In this document: positions 1 to 8,043 of the stretch, piece by piece
Layout of the letters: each line of letters opens with the position of its first letter
How positions within the stretch are numbered: the stretch's first letter is position 1
From: an uncultured Pseudomonadota bacterium
GTDB taxonomy: Bacteria > Pseudomonadota > Alphaproteobacteria > UBA3830
Assembly: GCA_902771535.1 (NCBI GenBank)
Contig: CACXWU010000008.1
Coordinates: forward strand, 1-42,802
DNA length: 42,802 nt
Reading direction: 5' to 3'
The notes under the pieces: generated by a model
What the model saw: the letters and a program-made list of their open reading frames with translations, nothing else
Told to the model about the DNA's origin: nothing
Databases searched by the model: none
Program-made: the position numbers and the translations under genes

Positions 1-202
1 AACTATTGAAGGAAGTTTTCGGTTTGACTGTGTTTTTTTTTGCAACAAAATTTAAGACCTAGACATATTATACAGAAAAGCCCCGACCTAAGCCGAGGCT
101 AACTAAATACCCCGGACAAAACCGAGGCCCAGTAAATATATGACGGTGAATTAGTACTTCACGTTGTACTTAACCAAAGCGCGGACAGTCCAACCTTTGT
201 TG
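1..202. repeat. Left copy of a tandem-duplication module
   Basis: This stretch is nearly identical to 809-1008. Both contain the upstream region of one outer membrane protein (OMP) gene, a terminator, and the last about 50 bases of the next OMP gene on the minus strand. The left part (1-60) therefore looks like the 5' region of another OMP paralogue whose coding part lies beyond the window edge. Differences are a few substitutions and one-base indels in A/T runs, so the duplication is fairly recent or kept alike by gene conversion. Confidence 0.85.
76..99 (-). terminator. Intrinsic terminator after the OMP gene at 151
   Basis: On the minus strand an 8-bp GC-rich stem (80-87 pairing with 92-99, 4-base loop) is followed by a short T run. 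A second, weaker C/G-rich hairpin precedes it at about 109-130, so termination may be tandem. The same structure recurs at 883-906. Confidence 0.7.
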
Positions 203-810
203 CAAGTAACTTTAATTATATCACCATCCTTAAACCCAAAGTTGTAATCGCCCTCAACTGCGGCAGAGAACTTCTTGCAGAAAGCCTTCTCAACACCCAA
301 ACCCACTACGAAAGAAAGCTTCGACTTAGAATACGTTTTATCCGTAGATTTGGCGTAAGCTGAAACCTTCGACCAGGCTCCCCCCAACTTTGCGTAAGCC
401 AAAACGTCGTTCTTGAATACATAACCGAACTTCAAATCAACCTGAGGAATAAACCCTTTCATCTGAGCATCACCGTTGTCATATTCGAACTTCTTGTTCT
501 TTGTGAAATCCATCAAGAACTCACCACCAACATAAAAGTTGTTGCTGAACACTTTTCCTGCACCGAGAACAAAAGAACCAATGAAGCGATTGGCTTTCTT
601 ACTCAGAACATTTATACCAAACATTTCTAGGTCTGTCTTCAGGAAGCTTCCACCGATACCCAAACCAGCGTAGATGCTGCTGAAAGCACTCGTTTGAGCG
701 GCTTCAATAACCTCTACTTCACTCGCTACATCCGCGTTCGCCGAGAACGCCATCGCGCAAACCGCTGTAAAAAGCTTCTTGAGCTTATAATGGACGTTTT
801 TATTTTTCAA
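151..810 (-). CDS. Outer membrane beta-barrel protein paralogue lacking a normal start
   Basis: The 219-residue reading frame is a shorter paralogue of the protein at 957-1820. It shares the signal-peptide core (AMAFSANADV), the blocks SFLK, ANRFIGS, GAGKVFSNN and the C-terminal end RALVKYNVKY; the terminal aromatic residue fits insertion by the BAM machinery. It lacks the charged loop of about 60 residues present in the neighbour. The only start giving the full signal peptide is a TTG at 810. Comparison with the neighbour's leader shows a deletion that joined the TTATAA box region directly to codons of the signal peptide (AAGAAGCTTTTT), removing the Shine-Dalgarno (SD) sequence and the ATG. 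The gene may be silent, poorly translated, or a donor for recombination. Function beyond an OM porin-like barrel is unknown. Confidence 0.75.
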   Translation of the reverse strand: MKNKNVHYKLKKLFTAVCAMAFSANADVASEVEVIEAAQTSAFSSIYAGLGIGGSFLKTDLEMFGINVLSKKANRFIGSFVLGAGKVFSNNFYVGGEFLMDFTKNKKFEYDNGDAQMKGFIPQVDLKFGYVFKNDVLAYAKLGGAWSKVSAYAKSTDKTYSKSKLSFVVGLGVEKAFCKKFSAAVEGDYNFGFKDGDIIKVTCNKGWTVRALVKYNVKY

Positions 811-1008
811 CTATTGGAGAAAGTTTTCGGTTTGACTGTGTTTTTTTTGCAACAAAATTTAAGACCTAGACATATTATACAGAAAAGCCCCGACCTAAGC
901 CGAGGCTAACTAAATACCCCGGACAAACCGAGGCCCAGTCACTGCACGACGATGGATTAGTACTTCACGTTGTACTTAACCAAAGCGCGGACGTTCCAAC
1001 CTTTGTTG
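809..1008. repeat. Right copy of the tandem-duplication module
   Basis: This is the second copy of the module at 1-202. It holds the 3' end of the OMP gene at 957, its terminator and the upstream region of the OMP gene at 151. The unit spacing (about 808 bases) equals the length of the short OMP gene plus its spacer, as expected for tandem gene duplication. Confidence 0.85.
883..906 (-). terminator. Intrinsic terminator after the OMP gene at 957
   Basis: On the minus strand an 8-bp stem (887-894 with 899-906, loop of 4) is followed by TTTTCTGT. It is identical to the structure at 76-99. Confidence 0.7.
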
Positions 1009-1820
1009 GCTTTGTATTCTTTGTGCTTCCAACCGAAGTTGTAATCAGCTTCAACAGCGGCAGAGAACTTCTTTCCGAAAGATTTTTCAGCACCTAAACC
1101 AAGAATCAAAGAAGGTTTCGTCTTGGAGAATGACGCATCTTCATTCTTAGTCCACTCGTCACTACCAGACTTCTTGTAGTAAGAATCAATGGATACTTTT
1201 GTCAAAGCGCAACCTAATTTTCCGTAAACTAAGGTGTTATTCTTGAATACATAACCAGCCTTCAAGTTAAGCTGCGGAACAAAACCACCGATTTTTACTT
1301 CTCTCTTCACGGCGTCAGGCACTTCCTTATCAAGCTGTTCTTTGACTTGTTGACGCACTCCTGCCAATTGATCCTCACCACCGGCATTCATCACTACCAA
1401 AACATCTGATCTTTTTTCAACATTAGATTCTTGAGAAATTTTCTTATTCTTTGTGATGTCCACGAGGAACTCAGCACCGACATAAACGTTGTTGCTAAAC
1501 ACTTTTCCGGCACCAAATACTAAAGAACCAACAAAGCGGTTTGCCTTTACACTAAACTCTTCTGTTTCTTTATATCTTGTAAAATCAGTAGGCTCAATAC
1601 CTTGACCAGTAACATTAACCCCCCTGGCTACCAAAGATGCTTCTTTCCAAATCTCAATATCATCGCTCTTCAAGAAGCTGCCACCGATACCTGCTCCGAA
1701 GTAAAAGCTGTTGAAATCACTCGTTTGAGCAGTTTCTTCAACTACAACTTCTTCCGACACATCCGCGTTCGCCGAGAACGCCATTGCGCAAACCGCTGCG
1801 CTTAACATTACTTTTTTCAT
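957..1820 (-). CDS. Outer membrane beta-barrel protein (porin/OmpA-barrel-like)
   Basis: This 287-residue protein begins with a clear signal peptide (MKKVMLSAAVCAMAFSANA) after a good SD (GAGG, 8 bases before the ATG at 1820). The body has alternating hydrophobic and polar strands, glycine-rich turns (GAGIGGSF, GLGAEKSFGKK) and ends in VKYNVKY, a typical BAM-recognised barrel terminus. Residues about 60-80 and 125-180 hold charged loops absent or shorter in the paralogue at 151; these are probably surface-exposed. It probably forms an 8-stranded barrel in the outer membrane. Similar small barrels are often abundant antigens or adhesins in host-associated alphaproteobacteria, but no specific family name can be given from the sequence alone. 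Confidence 0.8.
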   Translation of the reverse strand: MKKVMLSAAVCAMAFSANADVSEEVVVEETAQTSDFNSFYFGAGIGGSFLKSDDIEIWKEASLVARGVNVTGQGIEPTDFTRYKETEEFSVKANRFVGSLVFGAGKVFSNNVYVGAEFLVDITKNKKISQESNVEKRSDVLVVMNAGGEDQLAGVRQQVKEQLDKEVPDAVKREVKIGGFVPQLNLKAGYVFKNNTLVYGKLGCALTKVSIDSYYKKSGSDEWTKNEDASFSKTKPSLILGLGAEKSFGKKFSAAVEADYNFGWKHKEYKANKGWNVRALVKYNVKY

Positions 1821-1971
1821 ACTTAACCTCTAATTTAAAAAGTGTCCCGAGTTTATAACGGGCGTTTTTATTTTTCAATTATAAAAAATAACTTTTTTGA
1901 TTAACTGTATTATTTTTGCAACGCATGTTTTACATTCTACAAAAATTTAAACCAAAATATTTGTTTAATAT

Positions 1972-2016
1972 CAACAAGTTAAATAATTTGTTGTCCAAAA
2001 CCCAATAATTTGTTGT
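1972..2016. promoter_or_regulatory. Repeated AT-rich motif between the OMP gene and pepA
   Basis: The 387-base gap 1821-2207 separates divergent genes and is very AT-rich. It contains an inverted pair CAACAA/TTGTTG (1972-1977 and 1988-1993) and a perfect 13-base direct repeat AATAATTTGTTGT at 1982-1994 and 2004-2016. The direct repeats are 22 bases apart, about two helical turns, as for cooperative binding of a regulator. No regulator is known. Nothing else is recognisable in the gap except a TATAAT-like box for the OMP gene near 1880. Confidence 0.3.
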
Positions 2017-2207
2017 TTTTTACAAAGTTTATTAAAAAAATTCAATCATAAAAAACAAATTTTCGACATTTTTCGTCACGAACAAAAAATCAAGCAACTT
2101 CCTTTTTCGACTGGACCTTTCTTTACCTCTCTGAAATCATCAAATTTCTTGTATCTAAAGCCTTTATTTAGTAGACTCAGCTTTGGTGTTCATTATTGAG
2201 GTTTGTT

Positions 2208-3707
2208 ATGGTAGTGAAAGACGTTAAATTTTCAGCAACAAAATCTGAAGTCTGTTCTGTTGTGGTCGGAGTATATTCCGATGGTAGTTTATCGAAAAAA
2301 GCGGCAGCATTGGATGTCGACGGAAAAATTTCTAAAAACGTGAAGAAGTTGGGTTTTTGCGGAAGCCTTTTCAAAACTTGCTCCTTCGTCTCATGCATAG
2401 ACAAGATCAATCACGTAATTCTGGTCGGCTTGGGTGAGAAATCAAAGGAGTATTCCGAGTTTGAATTAGAAAAATTAGGCGCCACTATATATTGTGCAGC
2501 AGCGAAGTTAGATGAAGAAATTTCCGTTTTGATTTCAGGAAGCGATGTCTCATTCAAATGCAGCAAATACGGCACGGAATTGATGGCTCTCGGATTTATG
2601 CTGAAGTCGTGGAATTTCGATAAGTACAAGACAAAATGCGACTGCGAATACAAGACGAAATTAAAGCGCGCTGTGTTCGTTACCGAAGAGTGTACCACAG
2701 TTGAATCTGAGTTTGCGTGGTTCAAAAATCTGGCGGAAGGAATTTTCTTAACAAGAGAGGTTGTTTCGGAACCGGCAAATGTGATTTATCCAGAGAGCCT
2801 GGCAAAAATCGCAGAATCCGAACTAAAGCCATTGGGGGTTGAGGTTCAGATTTTAGAAAAAGATGAAATGGCGAAGCTGGGAATGGGCGCGCTTTTAGGG
2901 GTCGCTCAAGGCAGTGAAAAAGATCCTCGCTTGGTTGTTTTGAAGTGGAATGGCGCAGCTGACAAGAACGCGAAACCTGTAGCGTTCGTCGGAAAGGGTG
3001 TGACTTTCGACAGCGGAGGAATCAGCATAAAACCTGACGACGGTATGCACGAAATGCGTTACGACATGGCGGGATCGGGAACTGTTCTCGGGTTAATGAA
3101 AGCCGTCGCTTTGAACAAGTTACCGGTGAATGTCGTAGGAGTTATGGCTTTGGTCGAAAATATGCCGTCGGGATCGGCACAGCGTCCGGGCGATATCGTG
3201 AAATCGATGTCGGGACAGACTATAGAAATCATGAGCACCGATGCGGAAGGTCGTTTGATTCTCGCTGATGCGTTGTGGTATGTCCAAAGTAAACATGATC
3301 CGGAAGCAATTATCGATTTAGCAACCTTGACGGGAGCGATCGTTGTTGCGTTAGGTCACGAATTTGCCGGACTTTTCTCGAACTGCGACAAGTTAGCAGA
3401 TCAAATCAAAGCGTCTTCGGAAATCACAGGAGAAAAAGTCTGGAGAATGCCTCTGACCGAACACTTCGACAAGTCCATTAATTCCGATATTGCGGATATG
3501 ATAAATCTCAGCAAGCCAGGAACTCGAGCAGGAGGAACGACCGCAGCTCAATTCTTGAAGAGATTCATAAACGACAAGAGATGGGCGCACATCGACATCG
3601 CCGGAGTCGAAACCACAAAGGACGATTTATTTATCTGTTCAAAAGGTGTTACCGGTTTCGGAGTGCATTTGCTTTTCGATTTCCTTTGCAGAAATTATGC
3701 GAAATAA
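2208..3707 (+). CDS. pepA: Leucyl aminopeptidase (M17 family)
   Basis: This cytosolic aminopeptidase removes N-terminal residues, especially leucine, from peptides using two divalent metal ions. The 499-residue length is normal. The C-terminal catalytic domain has the metal-binding and active-site blocks VGKGVTFDSGGISIKP, MRYDMAGSG and the M17 signature STDAEGRLILADAL; the N-terminal macro-like domain is the usual variable part. The start at 2208 is chosen because GAGG at 2198-2201 lies 6 bases upstream; an in-frame TTG at 2196 would overlap that SD. holC follows 24 bases downstream, the usual alphaproteobacterial pairing, so the two are probably co-transcribed. Confidence 0.95.
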   Translation: MVVKDVKFSATKSEVCSVVVGVYSDGSLSKKAAALDVDGKISKNVKKLGFCGSLFKTCSFVSCIDKINHVILVGLGEKSKEYSEFELEKLGATIYCAAAKLDEEISVLISGSDVSFKCSKYGTELMALGFMLKSWNFDKYKTKCDCEYKTKLKRAVFVTEECTTVESEFAWFKNLAEGIFLTREVVSEPANVIYPESLAKIAESELKPLGVEVQILEKDEMAKLGMGALLGVAQGSEKDPRLVVLKWNGAADKNAKPVAFVGKGVTFDSGGISIKPDDGMHEMRYDMAGSGTVLGLMKAVALNKLPVNVVGVMALVENMPSGSAQRPGDIVKSMSGQTIEIMSTDAEGRLILADALWYVQSKHDPEAIIDLATLTGAIVVALGHEFAGLFSNCDKLADQIKASSEITGEKVWRMPLTEHFDKSINSDIADMINLSKPGTRAGGTTAAQFLKRFINDKRWAHIDIAGVETTKDDLFICSKGVTGFGVHLLFDFLCRNYAK

Positions 3708-3731
3708 CAATCGAGACGATGGAGCGGAGAC

Positions 3732-4172
3732 ATGGAACTGAATTTTTATCACGTAATGAGCGGAAATTTGGTTCCTTCCGTCGCCAAATTGTTAGAGAAG
3801 GTTTATGATTCGGAAAAAAAATCTGTTTTTTTCAGCCCTTTAGAAGATCGGGTTAAGATTGTCGATAAGACTTTGTGGACTTTCTCCAAAAACGCATTTA
3901 TCCCGCACGGAGATAAGTCGCTGGGATTTTCGGAGCTCCAATCGGTTTATTTAACTTCGGAAATTGAAAATCCGAACAAGGCAACTGTGCTGGTAATGAC
4001 CGATGATTTCGATTACAAAAGTTGGAATCAGAATTTTGAGCGAGTAATTTGCATTTTTGAGGACGAAGATTCTGCTGAAATTGCGCAGTCAATGTTCTCA
4101 GACTTGAAAAATCAAGGCGAAAATGTAAAATACTGGAAACAATCCCAAAAAGGTTGGGAGAAATTGGGTTAA
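3732..4172 (+). CDS. holC: DNA polymerase III chi subunit
   Basis: The 146-residue protein matches the HolC family in length and pattern: N-terminal FYHV, the helix KLLEKVYDSEKKSVFF, then LWTFSKNAFIPHG, which corresponds to the conserved family signature, and a C-terminal segment with VICIFEDEDSAEIA. In the replisome, chi links the clamp loader to single-strand DNA-binding protein. It directly follows pepA, the conserved genomic context of holC. The start follows an SD-like GGAG. Confidence 0.9.
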   Translation: MELNFYHVMSGNLVPSVAKLLEKVYDSEKKSVFFSPLEDRVKIVDKTLWTFSKNAFIPHGDKSLGFSELQSVYLTSEIENPNKATVLVMTDDFDYKSWNQNFERVICIFEDEDSAEIAQSMFSDLKNQGENVKYWKQSQKGWEKLG

Positions 4173-4189
4173 AAAATTAGGAAAAGCAT

Positions 4190-4612
4190 ATGTCTATACA
4201 GAAAACACTTTCTATAATAAAGCCGGATGCTGTCGCGAGAAATCTCATCGGAAGCATTGACGCAAAGTTAGAACGGGCGGGGTTGCGTATCGTGGCCATG
4301 CGCAGAATTCAGTTGACAAAGGAACAAGCTCAGCAGTTCTACGCAGTACACAAAGACAAAGCCTTTTACGACAGCCTCTGCGACTACATGTCTTCGGGAC
4401 CTGTTGTTGTTCAGGTACTGAGCGGAGAAGATGCCGTACTGAAGAATCGTGAAATCATGGGAGCAACAAATCCTGCCAATGCCGAAATCGGAACCATTCG
4501 CAGGGATTTCGGAGAAAGCATTGAACACAATTCCGTTCACGGTTCGGATTCTCCTGAAAACGCGGAAATTGAAATAAACTTCTTCTTCAGTAAGTTGGAT
4601 ATTATTGATTAG
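4190..4612 (+). CDS. ndk: Nucleoside diphosphate kinase
   Basis: This enzyme moves the gamma-phosphate between nucleoside triphosphates and diphosphates through a phosphohistidine. The 140-residue length is exact for the family. Visible motifs are [10 protein letters not shown] near the N terminus, the Kpn-loop region, [17 protein letters not shown] and the active-site block NSVHGSDS with the catalytic histidine. AGGAAAAG precedes the ATG. It sits 17 bases after holC. Confidence 0.97.
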   Translation: MSIQKTLSIIKPDAVARNLIGSIDAKLERAGLRIVAMRRIQLTKEQAQQFYAVHKDKAFYDSLCDYMSSGPVVVQVLSGEDAVLKNREIMGATNPANAEIGTIRRDFGESIEHNSVHGSDSPENAEIEINFFFSKLDIID

Positions 4613-4637
4613 ACCTATTTTTAGGGTGTCGACCAAC

Positions 4638-5192
4638 ATGAAGCGCTTTTTTTTTTTTTTTTTTTTTTGTTCGTTCAGTGTTTTGGCTAAGGGTTCTTAT
4701 CTGGAAATAAGCGGTGTCACGACGAAAGAAGTGGGCAAAGATTCCTTGGCGGCAAAGCAAAAAGCTCTTTCAAATTCAACAAATAAAGCCTTTAATCGAT
4801 TGCTAGATAGCTACTTTCCGGAAGCGGTGTCCCTGAAAAATAAGATTCGTGGAAGTGAAATCCAAAGTTGCGTGTATGATTATTCAATAGATCAGGAAAA
4901 ATTTTCGGGAAAAACTTATATTGCGAGATTTTCCTTTAGATTCTCGAAAAAAGCAGTAAAAAAGATACTCAGAAACCACAATATCTCGAGTTACGAGGAG
5001 AAAAAATCAAAGACAAATACCGTTGCTCTCTATACCCAAGATTACTTAGACAATTATACACAGCTTCGAGGATATAAGGTAATCTTGTTTTCTCCGAGGC
5101 GAATAGTTTTGGAAATTCCCGTTAACAAATTAAAATCTCTGGCAGGCCATAATATTGCGTTCAAGAAAGTAAATGCTAAAATTCATTCCTAA
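4638..5192 (+). CDS. Secreted DUF2066-like protein with a poly-T signal peptide
   Basis: This 184-residue protein has a signal peptide whose hydrophobic core is seven phenylalanines encoded by an uninterrupted run of 22 T (4647-4668), then CSFSVLAKG. The mature part resembles the DUF2066 family in pattern: an AxxxAL-type N-terminal helix (SLAAKQKALSNSTNKAFNRLL), an I-x-Y segment (VYDYSID), then YIARFSFRFSKKAVKKIL. In alphaproteobacteria such a protein commonly precedes pgsA-like, perM-like and hdaA genes, as here. The start at 4638 is preferred because AGGG lies 11 bases upstream and the signal peptide begins there. It overlaps the pgsA-like gene by 20 bases. Its function is not known. The T run could cause slippage and on/off switching. 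Confidence 0.7.
   Translation: MKRFFFFFFFCSFSVLAKGSYLEISGVTTKEVGKDSLAAKQKALSNSTNKAFNRLLDSYFPEAVSLKNKIRGSEIQSCVYDYSIDQEKFSGKTYIARFSFRFSKKAVKKILRNHNISSYEEKKSKTNTVALYTQDYLDNYTQLRGYKVILFSPRRIVLEIPVNKLKSLAGHNIAFKKVNAKIHS
4647..4668 (+). repeat. 22-base homopolymeric T tract
   Basis: Twenty-two consecutive T residues lie within codons 4-11 of the secreted DUF2066-like gene. A change of one or two bases would shift the frame right after the start, while three-base changes would only alter the number of phenylalanines in the signal peptide. Confidence 0.95.
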
Positions 5193-5712
5193 CCTCATCA
5201 CCATATTAAGAATATTGCTGGCGTTCCTGTTCATTCCAGTTTTCTTAAGTGGTGAATTTGCCGTGACATTGGTCATTTTTTCCGTGGCAGCAGTTTCGGA
5301 TTTTTTGGACGGATATATTGCTCGCAAATTTAAAATTACCTCGAAATTCGGCGCCATGATAGATCCGCTTGCCGACAAAATATTGATGTTCGTGTCGTAT
5401 CTGCTGTTTGCTTATGAAAAAATTATCCCGTACTACCTGGCCGTTGTGGTAATTCTGCGAGATTTGCTGATCCTCGCTGTCGTATTAATTTGCTTGGTAA
5501 AAAAAATCGAACTGAAGTTTTCGCCTCTTATGTCCAGTAAGATCAACACGACGGTGCAATTGGCATTCGTGATGTTGGTATTGACTTGCAAGACGTTCTC
5601 AATCAATTTATCATTAGATGTGTTGGTTTTGTTTGTTTGCGGAATGACAATTTATTCCGGACTGGACTATGCGAGAAGGTATAAGTGGGTTAAGAATGAA
5701 TTATGCTCGTGA
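5173..5712 (+). CDS. pgsA: CDP-alcohol phosphatidyltransferase (probable PgsA)
   Basis: This integral membrane enzyme probably condenses CDP-diacylglycerol with glycerol-3-phosphate to give phosphatidylglycerol-phosphate. The complete family signature DG-x2-AR-x8-G-x3-D-x3-D is visible in DGYIARKFKITSKFGAMIDP and the following LADK. About five to six hydrophobic segments span the 179 residues. The N terminus FIPNLITILRILLAF is also typical of the family. It overlaps the gene before by 20 bases and the gene after by 17, so translation of the three is probably coupled. The acceptor alcohol cannot be read from the sequence; glycerol-3-phosphate is inferred from similarity and context. Confidence 0.88.
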   Translation: MLKFIPNLITILRILLAFLFIPVFLSGEFAVTLVIFSVAAVSDFLDGYIARKFKITSKFGAMIDPLADKILMFVSYLLFAYEKIIPYYLAVVVILRDLLILAVVLICLVKKIELKFSPLMSSKINTTVQLAFVMLVLTCKTFSINLSLDVLVLFVCGMTIYSGLDYARRYKWVKNELCS

Positions 5713-6748
5713 CAGAAAAATTTTTCTCTTGGTTTTTGTATTAGTTTGTATTATCTCCTTTTTTTACGCATTTTCGGATATTTCTTTTCCTTTCGTATTC
5801 GGATTCGTTCTGGCTTACTTGTTCGCGCCCGCGGTAAATTTCTCCTCTAAATATGTTAACAGATCTTTGATAAGTTTTTCGTTTGTTATTCTGTTTGTAG
5901 CCGTATTTGTTTCGGCCGGATTGATTTTCATTCCGAAAATCAAAGAATATATACTATATATAGTAGAAAACATTCCGAAATATTATGATGATTTTGTAAA
6001 GTTCTCGGATCAATTTATTTCCTCTAAAACCGCCGCGCCTTATCAGGCGGAAATAGAAAGTCTGAAGCAGGAACTGCAGAAGTATACAAATCAAAAGTTA
6101 CTGATATTAACTTCTGTGCTAAAGGGAATTGCTTCCCGAAAGAGTACCATTGCAGAGTGGATGTCATTTTTTATAATCGCCCCTATTTCCTTCTATTACT
6201 TTTTAAGAGATTGGAAAAAATTATCAGCAAAGGTATATGATCTCGTGCCACCTAGACATCACACATTTTTAACTGAATTTTTTTTGATCATAAGAGGATC
6301 GTTCCGAAGATTTTTCCATGCGCAATTCTCTGTAGTACTGATGCTGTTCGCTTATTATGCAATATGCCTACAGGTCATCGGAATAAATCACAGCTTGTTT
6401 TTCGGATTATTCTCGGGCTTGCTCTCATTTATTCCTTTCATTGGTGCCATGATAGCTTGCTTTATAGTAATTTTCCTGTCGATATCTTCGTTGACAGTAA
6501 CAAAACTTTGGATTTTACTCGCAATCTATGCTCTGGGACAGATTATTGAGGGATATATTCTATCGCCGAAATTCGTTGGAAAAGGAACAGGTTTACACCC
6601 TCTTTGGATATTGTTCGCTTTCTTTGCCGGATTCAAATTACTAAATGTTCTCGGGGTTTTGATTTCCATTCCCGTAATCGCAATGCTTCGAGATTTAATA
6701 AACTTCGGCGTGTGTAAGTTCAAAGCCAGCCCAATGTATAAACAGTAA
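5696..6748 (+). CDS. AI-2E/PerM-family membrane permease
   Basis: This 350-residue protein has about eight membrane segments: two near the N terminus, a charged helical region at about residues 90-150 (YDDFVKFSDQF to KYTNQKLL), then FFIIAPISFYYFLRDW, a helical hairpin and several C-terminal segments with the family block FSGLLSFIPFIGAMI and VGKGTGLHPLWILFAFFAGFKL. Members of this family have been assigned efflux or Na+/H+ antiport roles; the substrate here is unknown. The start MNYARDRK at 5696 is chosen over an ATG at 5669 because it begins just before the first membrane segment, but the SD is weak. It lies between a pgsA-like gene and hdaA, the common alphaproteobacterial order. Confidence 0.85.
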   Translation: MNYARDRKIFLLVFVLVCIISFFYAFSDISFPFVFGFVLAYLFAPAVNFSSKYVNRSLISFSFVILFVAVFVSAGLIFIPKIKEYILYIVENIPKYYDDFVKFSDQFISSKTAAPYQAEIESLKQELQKYTNQKLLILTSVLKGIASRKSTIAEWMSFFIIAPISFYYFLRDWKKLSAKVYDLVPPRHHTFLTEFFLIIRGSFRRFFHAQFSVVLMLFAYYAICLQVIGINHSLFFGLFSGLLSFIPFIGAMIACFIVIFLSISSLTVTKLWILLAIYALGQIIEGYILSPKFVGKGTGLHPLWILFAFFAGFKLLNVLGVLISIPVIAMLRDLINFGVCKFKASPMYKQ

Positions 6749-6766
6749 AGCCGCTCCGGGAAAATT

Positions 6767-7441
6767 ATGAGAACAGTTCAACAGGTCTTTGATTTTTCGA
6801 AAGAAGAAAGTTTAAGTTGGAAGGACTTTATCGAAAGCGCGGAAAATCGCGACGCTCTAACCTACCTTATTCGCTGGCCAAATTGGAACTCCAACGGACT
6901 GATAATCGTCGGAGAACACGGCGTCGGGAAAACTCATTTGGCTTCCTTGTGGGCACAGTCCGCAAATGCAGTCTGCGTCCTGAAAAGTTGCGTAAACAAT
7001 GATCCTCGCGATTTATTTTTACACACGGAAGATAATAAATGCAATTTTGTATTCGATAACTTTCAGGATTTCCTGACAGACCAGCGTTGGTTATTCGATT
7101 TTTATAACATCGCAAAAGAAAAACATCGATCTTTTTTAATCACTGATGTAACTCCGCCGGCGCTGTGGAACATCTCGCTGCCGGATCTGAAATCAAGATT
7201 AAATTTATTGCCGGTTGTGAGAATATACAGCCACAGCGATGAATTGCTTTTCAAGGTTACAAAGAAATTGGCGAGAGATTACAACATAGAAATTTCGGAC
7301 AATGTCGTGAAATATATTCTAACAATGTGCCAGCGAGATATACCTGAAATTTCACGTGTTTTAAAAACGCTGGACAAGCTATCCTTGCAGCAAAAGAAAC
7401 CGCTCAGTCTGAATTTTGTCCGAAAATATTTGAACGTATAA
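6767..7441 (+). CDS. hdaA: DnaA-related regulator of replication initiation (HdaA)
   Basis: This 224-residue protein is an AAA+ module without the DnaA DNA-binding domain. It has Walker A GEHGVGKTH, a Walker B-like segment CNFVFDNFQDF, and a C-terminal lid with DLKSRL and the helix region SDELLFKVTKKLARDYNIEIS, which closely follow DnaA/Hda. In alphaproteobacteria HdaA works with the DNA clamp to promote ATP hydrolysis on DnaA after initiation. Most HdaA proteins start with a short clamp-binding motif; the N terminus QQVFDF here is a fair match (Q-x-x-F-D-F). Its position downstream of the perM-like gene is the usual one. Confidence 0.9.
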   Translation: MRTVQQVFDFSKEESLSWKDFIESAENRDALTYLIRWPNWNSNGLIIVGEHGVGKTHLASLWAQSANAVCVLKSCVNNDPRDLFLHTEDNKCNFVFDNFQDFLTDQRWLFDFYNIAKEKHRSFLITDVTPPALWNISLPDLKSRLNLLPVVRIYSHSDELLFKVTKKLARDYNIEISDNVVKYILTMCQRDIPEISRVLKTLDKLSLQQKKPLSLNFVRKYLNV

Positions 7442-7524
7442 ACCGAAACTGTTGAGTTACGGAAAAGTATTTGAGTCGCCATTATAGAATGCTTCCGCTC
7501 GATATGTTAAAATGCCTTGTTTTT

Positions 7525-7882
7525 GTGAAGTCGGATGGCTGCTGCTAATGCAGAGGAAAGTCCGGACTCCTTGAAGGAAAGTGCCGGGTAACGCCCGGCG
7601 GTGTCGAAGTCTGAATGATTTTCGGAGACGGCGCCAGGGAAAGTGTAACAGAAAATATACCGCCCTCTTGGGTAAGGTTGAAAAGGCGAGGTAAGAGCTC
7701 ACCGCGTGTTTGGTAACAAACACGGCAGTACAAACCCCACTTGGAGCAAGACCAAATAGGGATAACGTGTCCTTCACACAATGTTATTCGGGTAGGTTGC
7801 TAGATATCTGCGGCAACGTAGATGCGAGATGAATGGCCATCGGAATCGAAAGATTTTACAGAATCCGGCTTATAGACTTCAC
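7525..7882 (+). ncRNA. rnpB: RNase P RNA, class A
   Basis: The catalytic RNA of RNase P trims the 5' leaders of tRNA precursors. The 5' end GTGAAGTC pairs with the 3' end GACTTCAC as helix P1. The universal core block GAGGAAAGTCCGGACTCC is at 7553-7570, the second core block ACAGAATCCGGCTTATAGAC near the 3' end, and ACAGAAAATATACCGCC and AAGGTTGAAAAGGCGAGGTAAGAGCTC in between match conserved positions. The length of about 358 bases is normal. A short hairpin overlapping the 3' end (7878-7894) with trailing A/T may serve as terminator. Confidence 0.95.
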
Positions 7883-8043
7883 AAAAACTGTGAAAAATTT
7901 TCGGATGTAATTTGTCGTGTAATACCAACATCTGCAAGTAGTACCTAGTTTTTATATCAAAAAATTTTTATAAATTAACTAGTCTGAAAAGTAGTGTCGA
8001 TATAGTAGGAAATGATATAGATATGTTTTGAAAGAAATACGAT

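Noticed and set aside
1972-2016. CRISPR array
   Set aside because: Only two copies of a 13-base repeat exist, with no spacer series and no cas genes. No CRISPR array was seen in the window.
7525-7882. Protein-coding frames on the minus strand over rnpB
   Set aside because: The region is explained by the conserved RNase P RNA core and its pairing ends.
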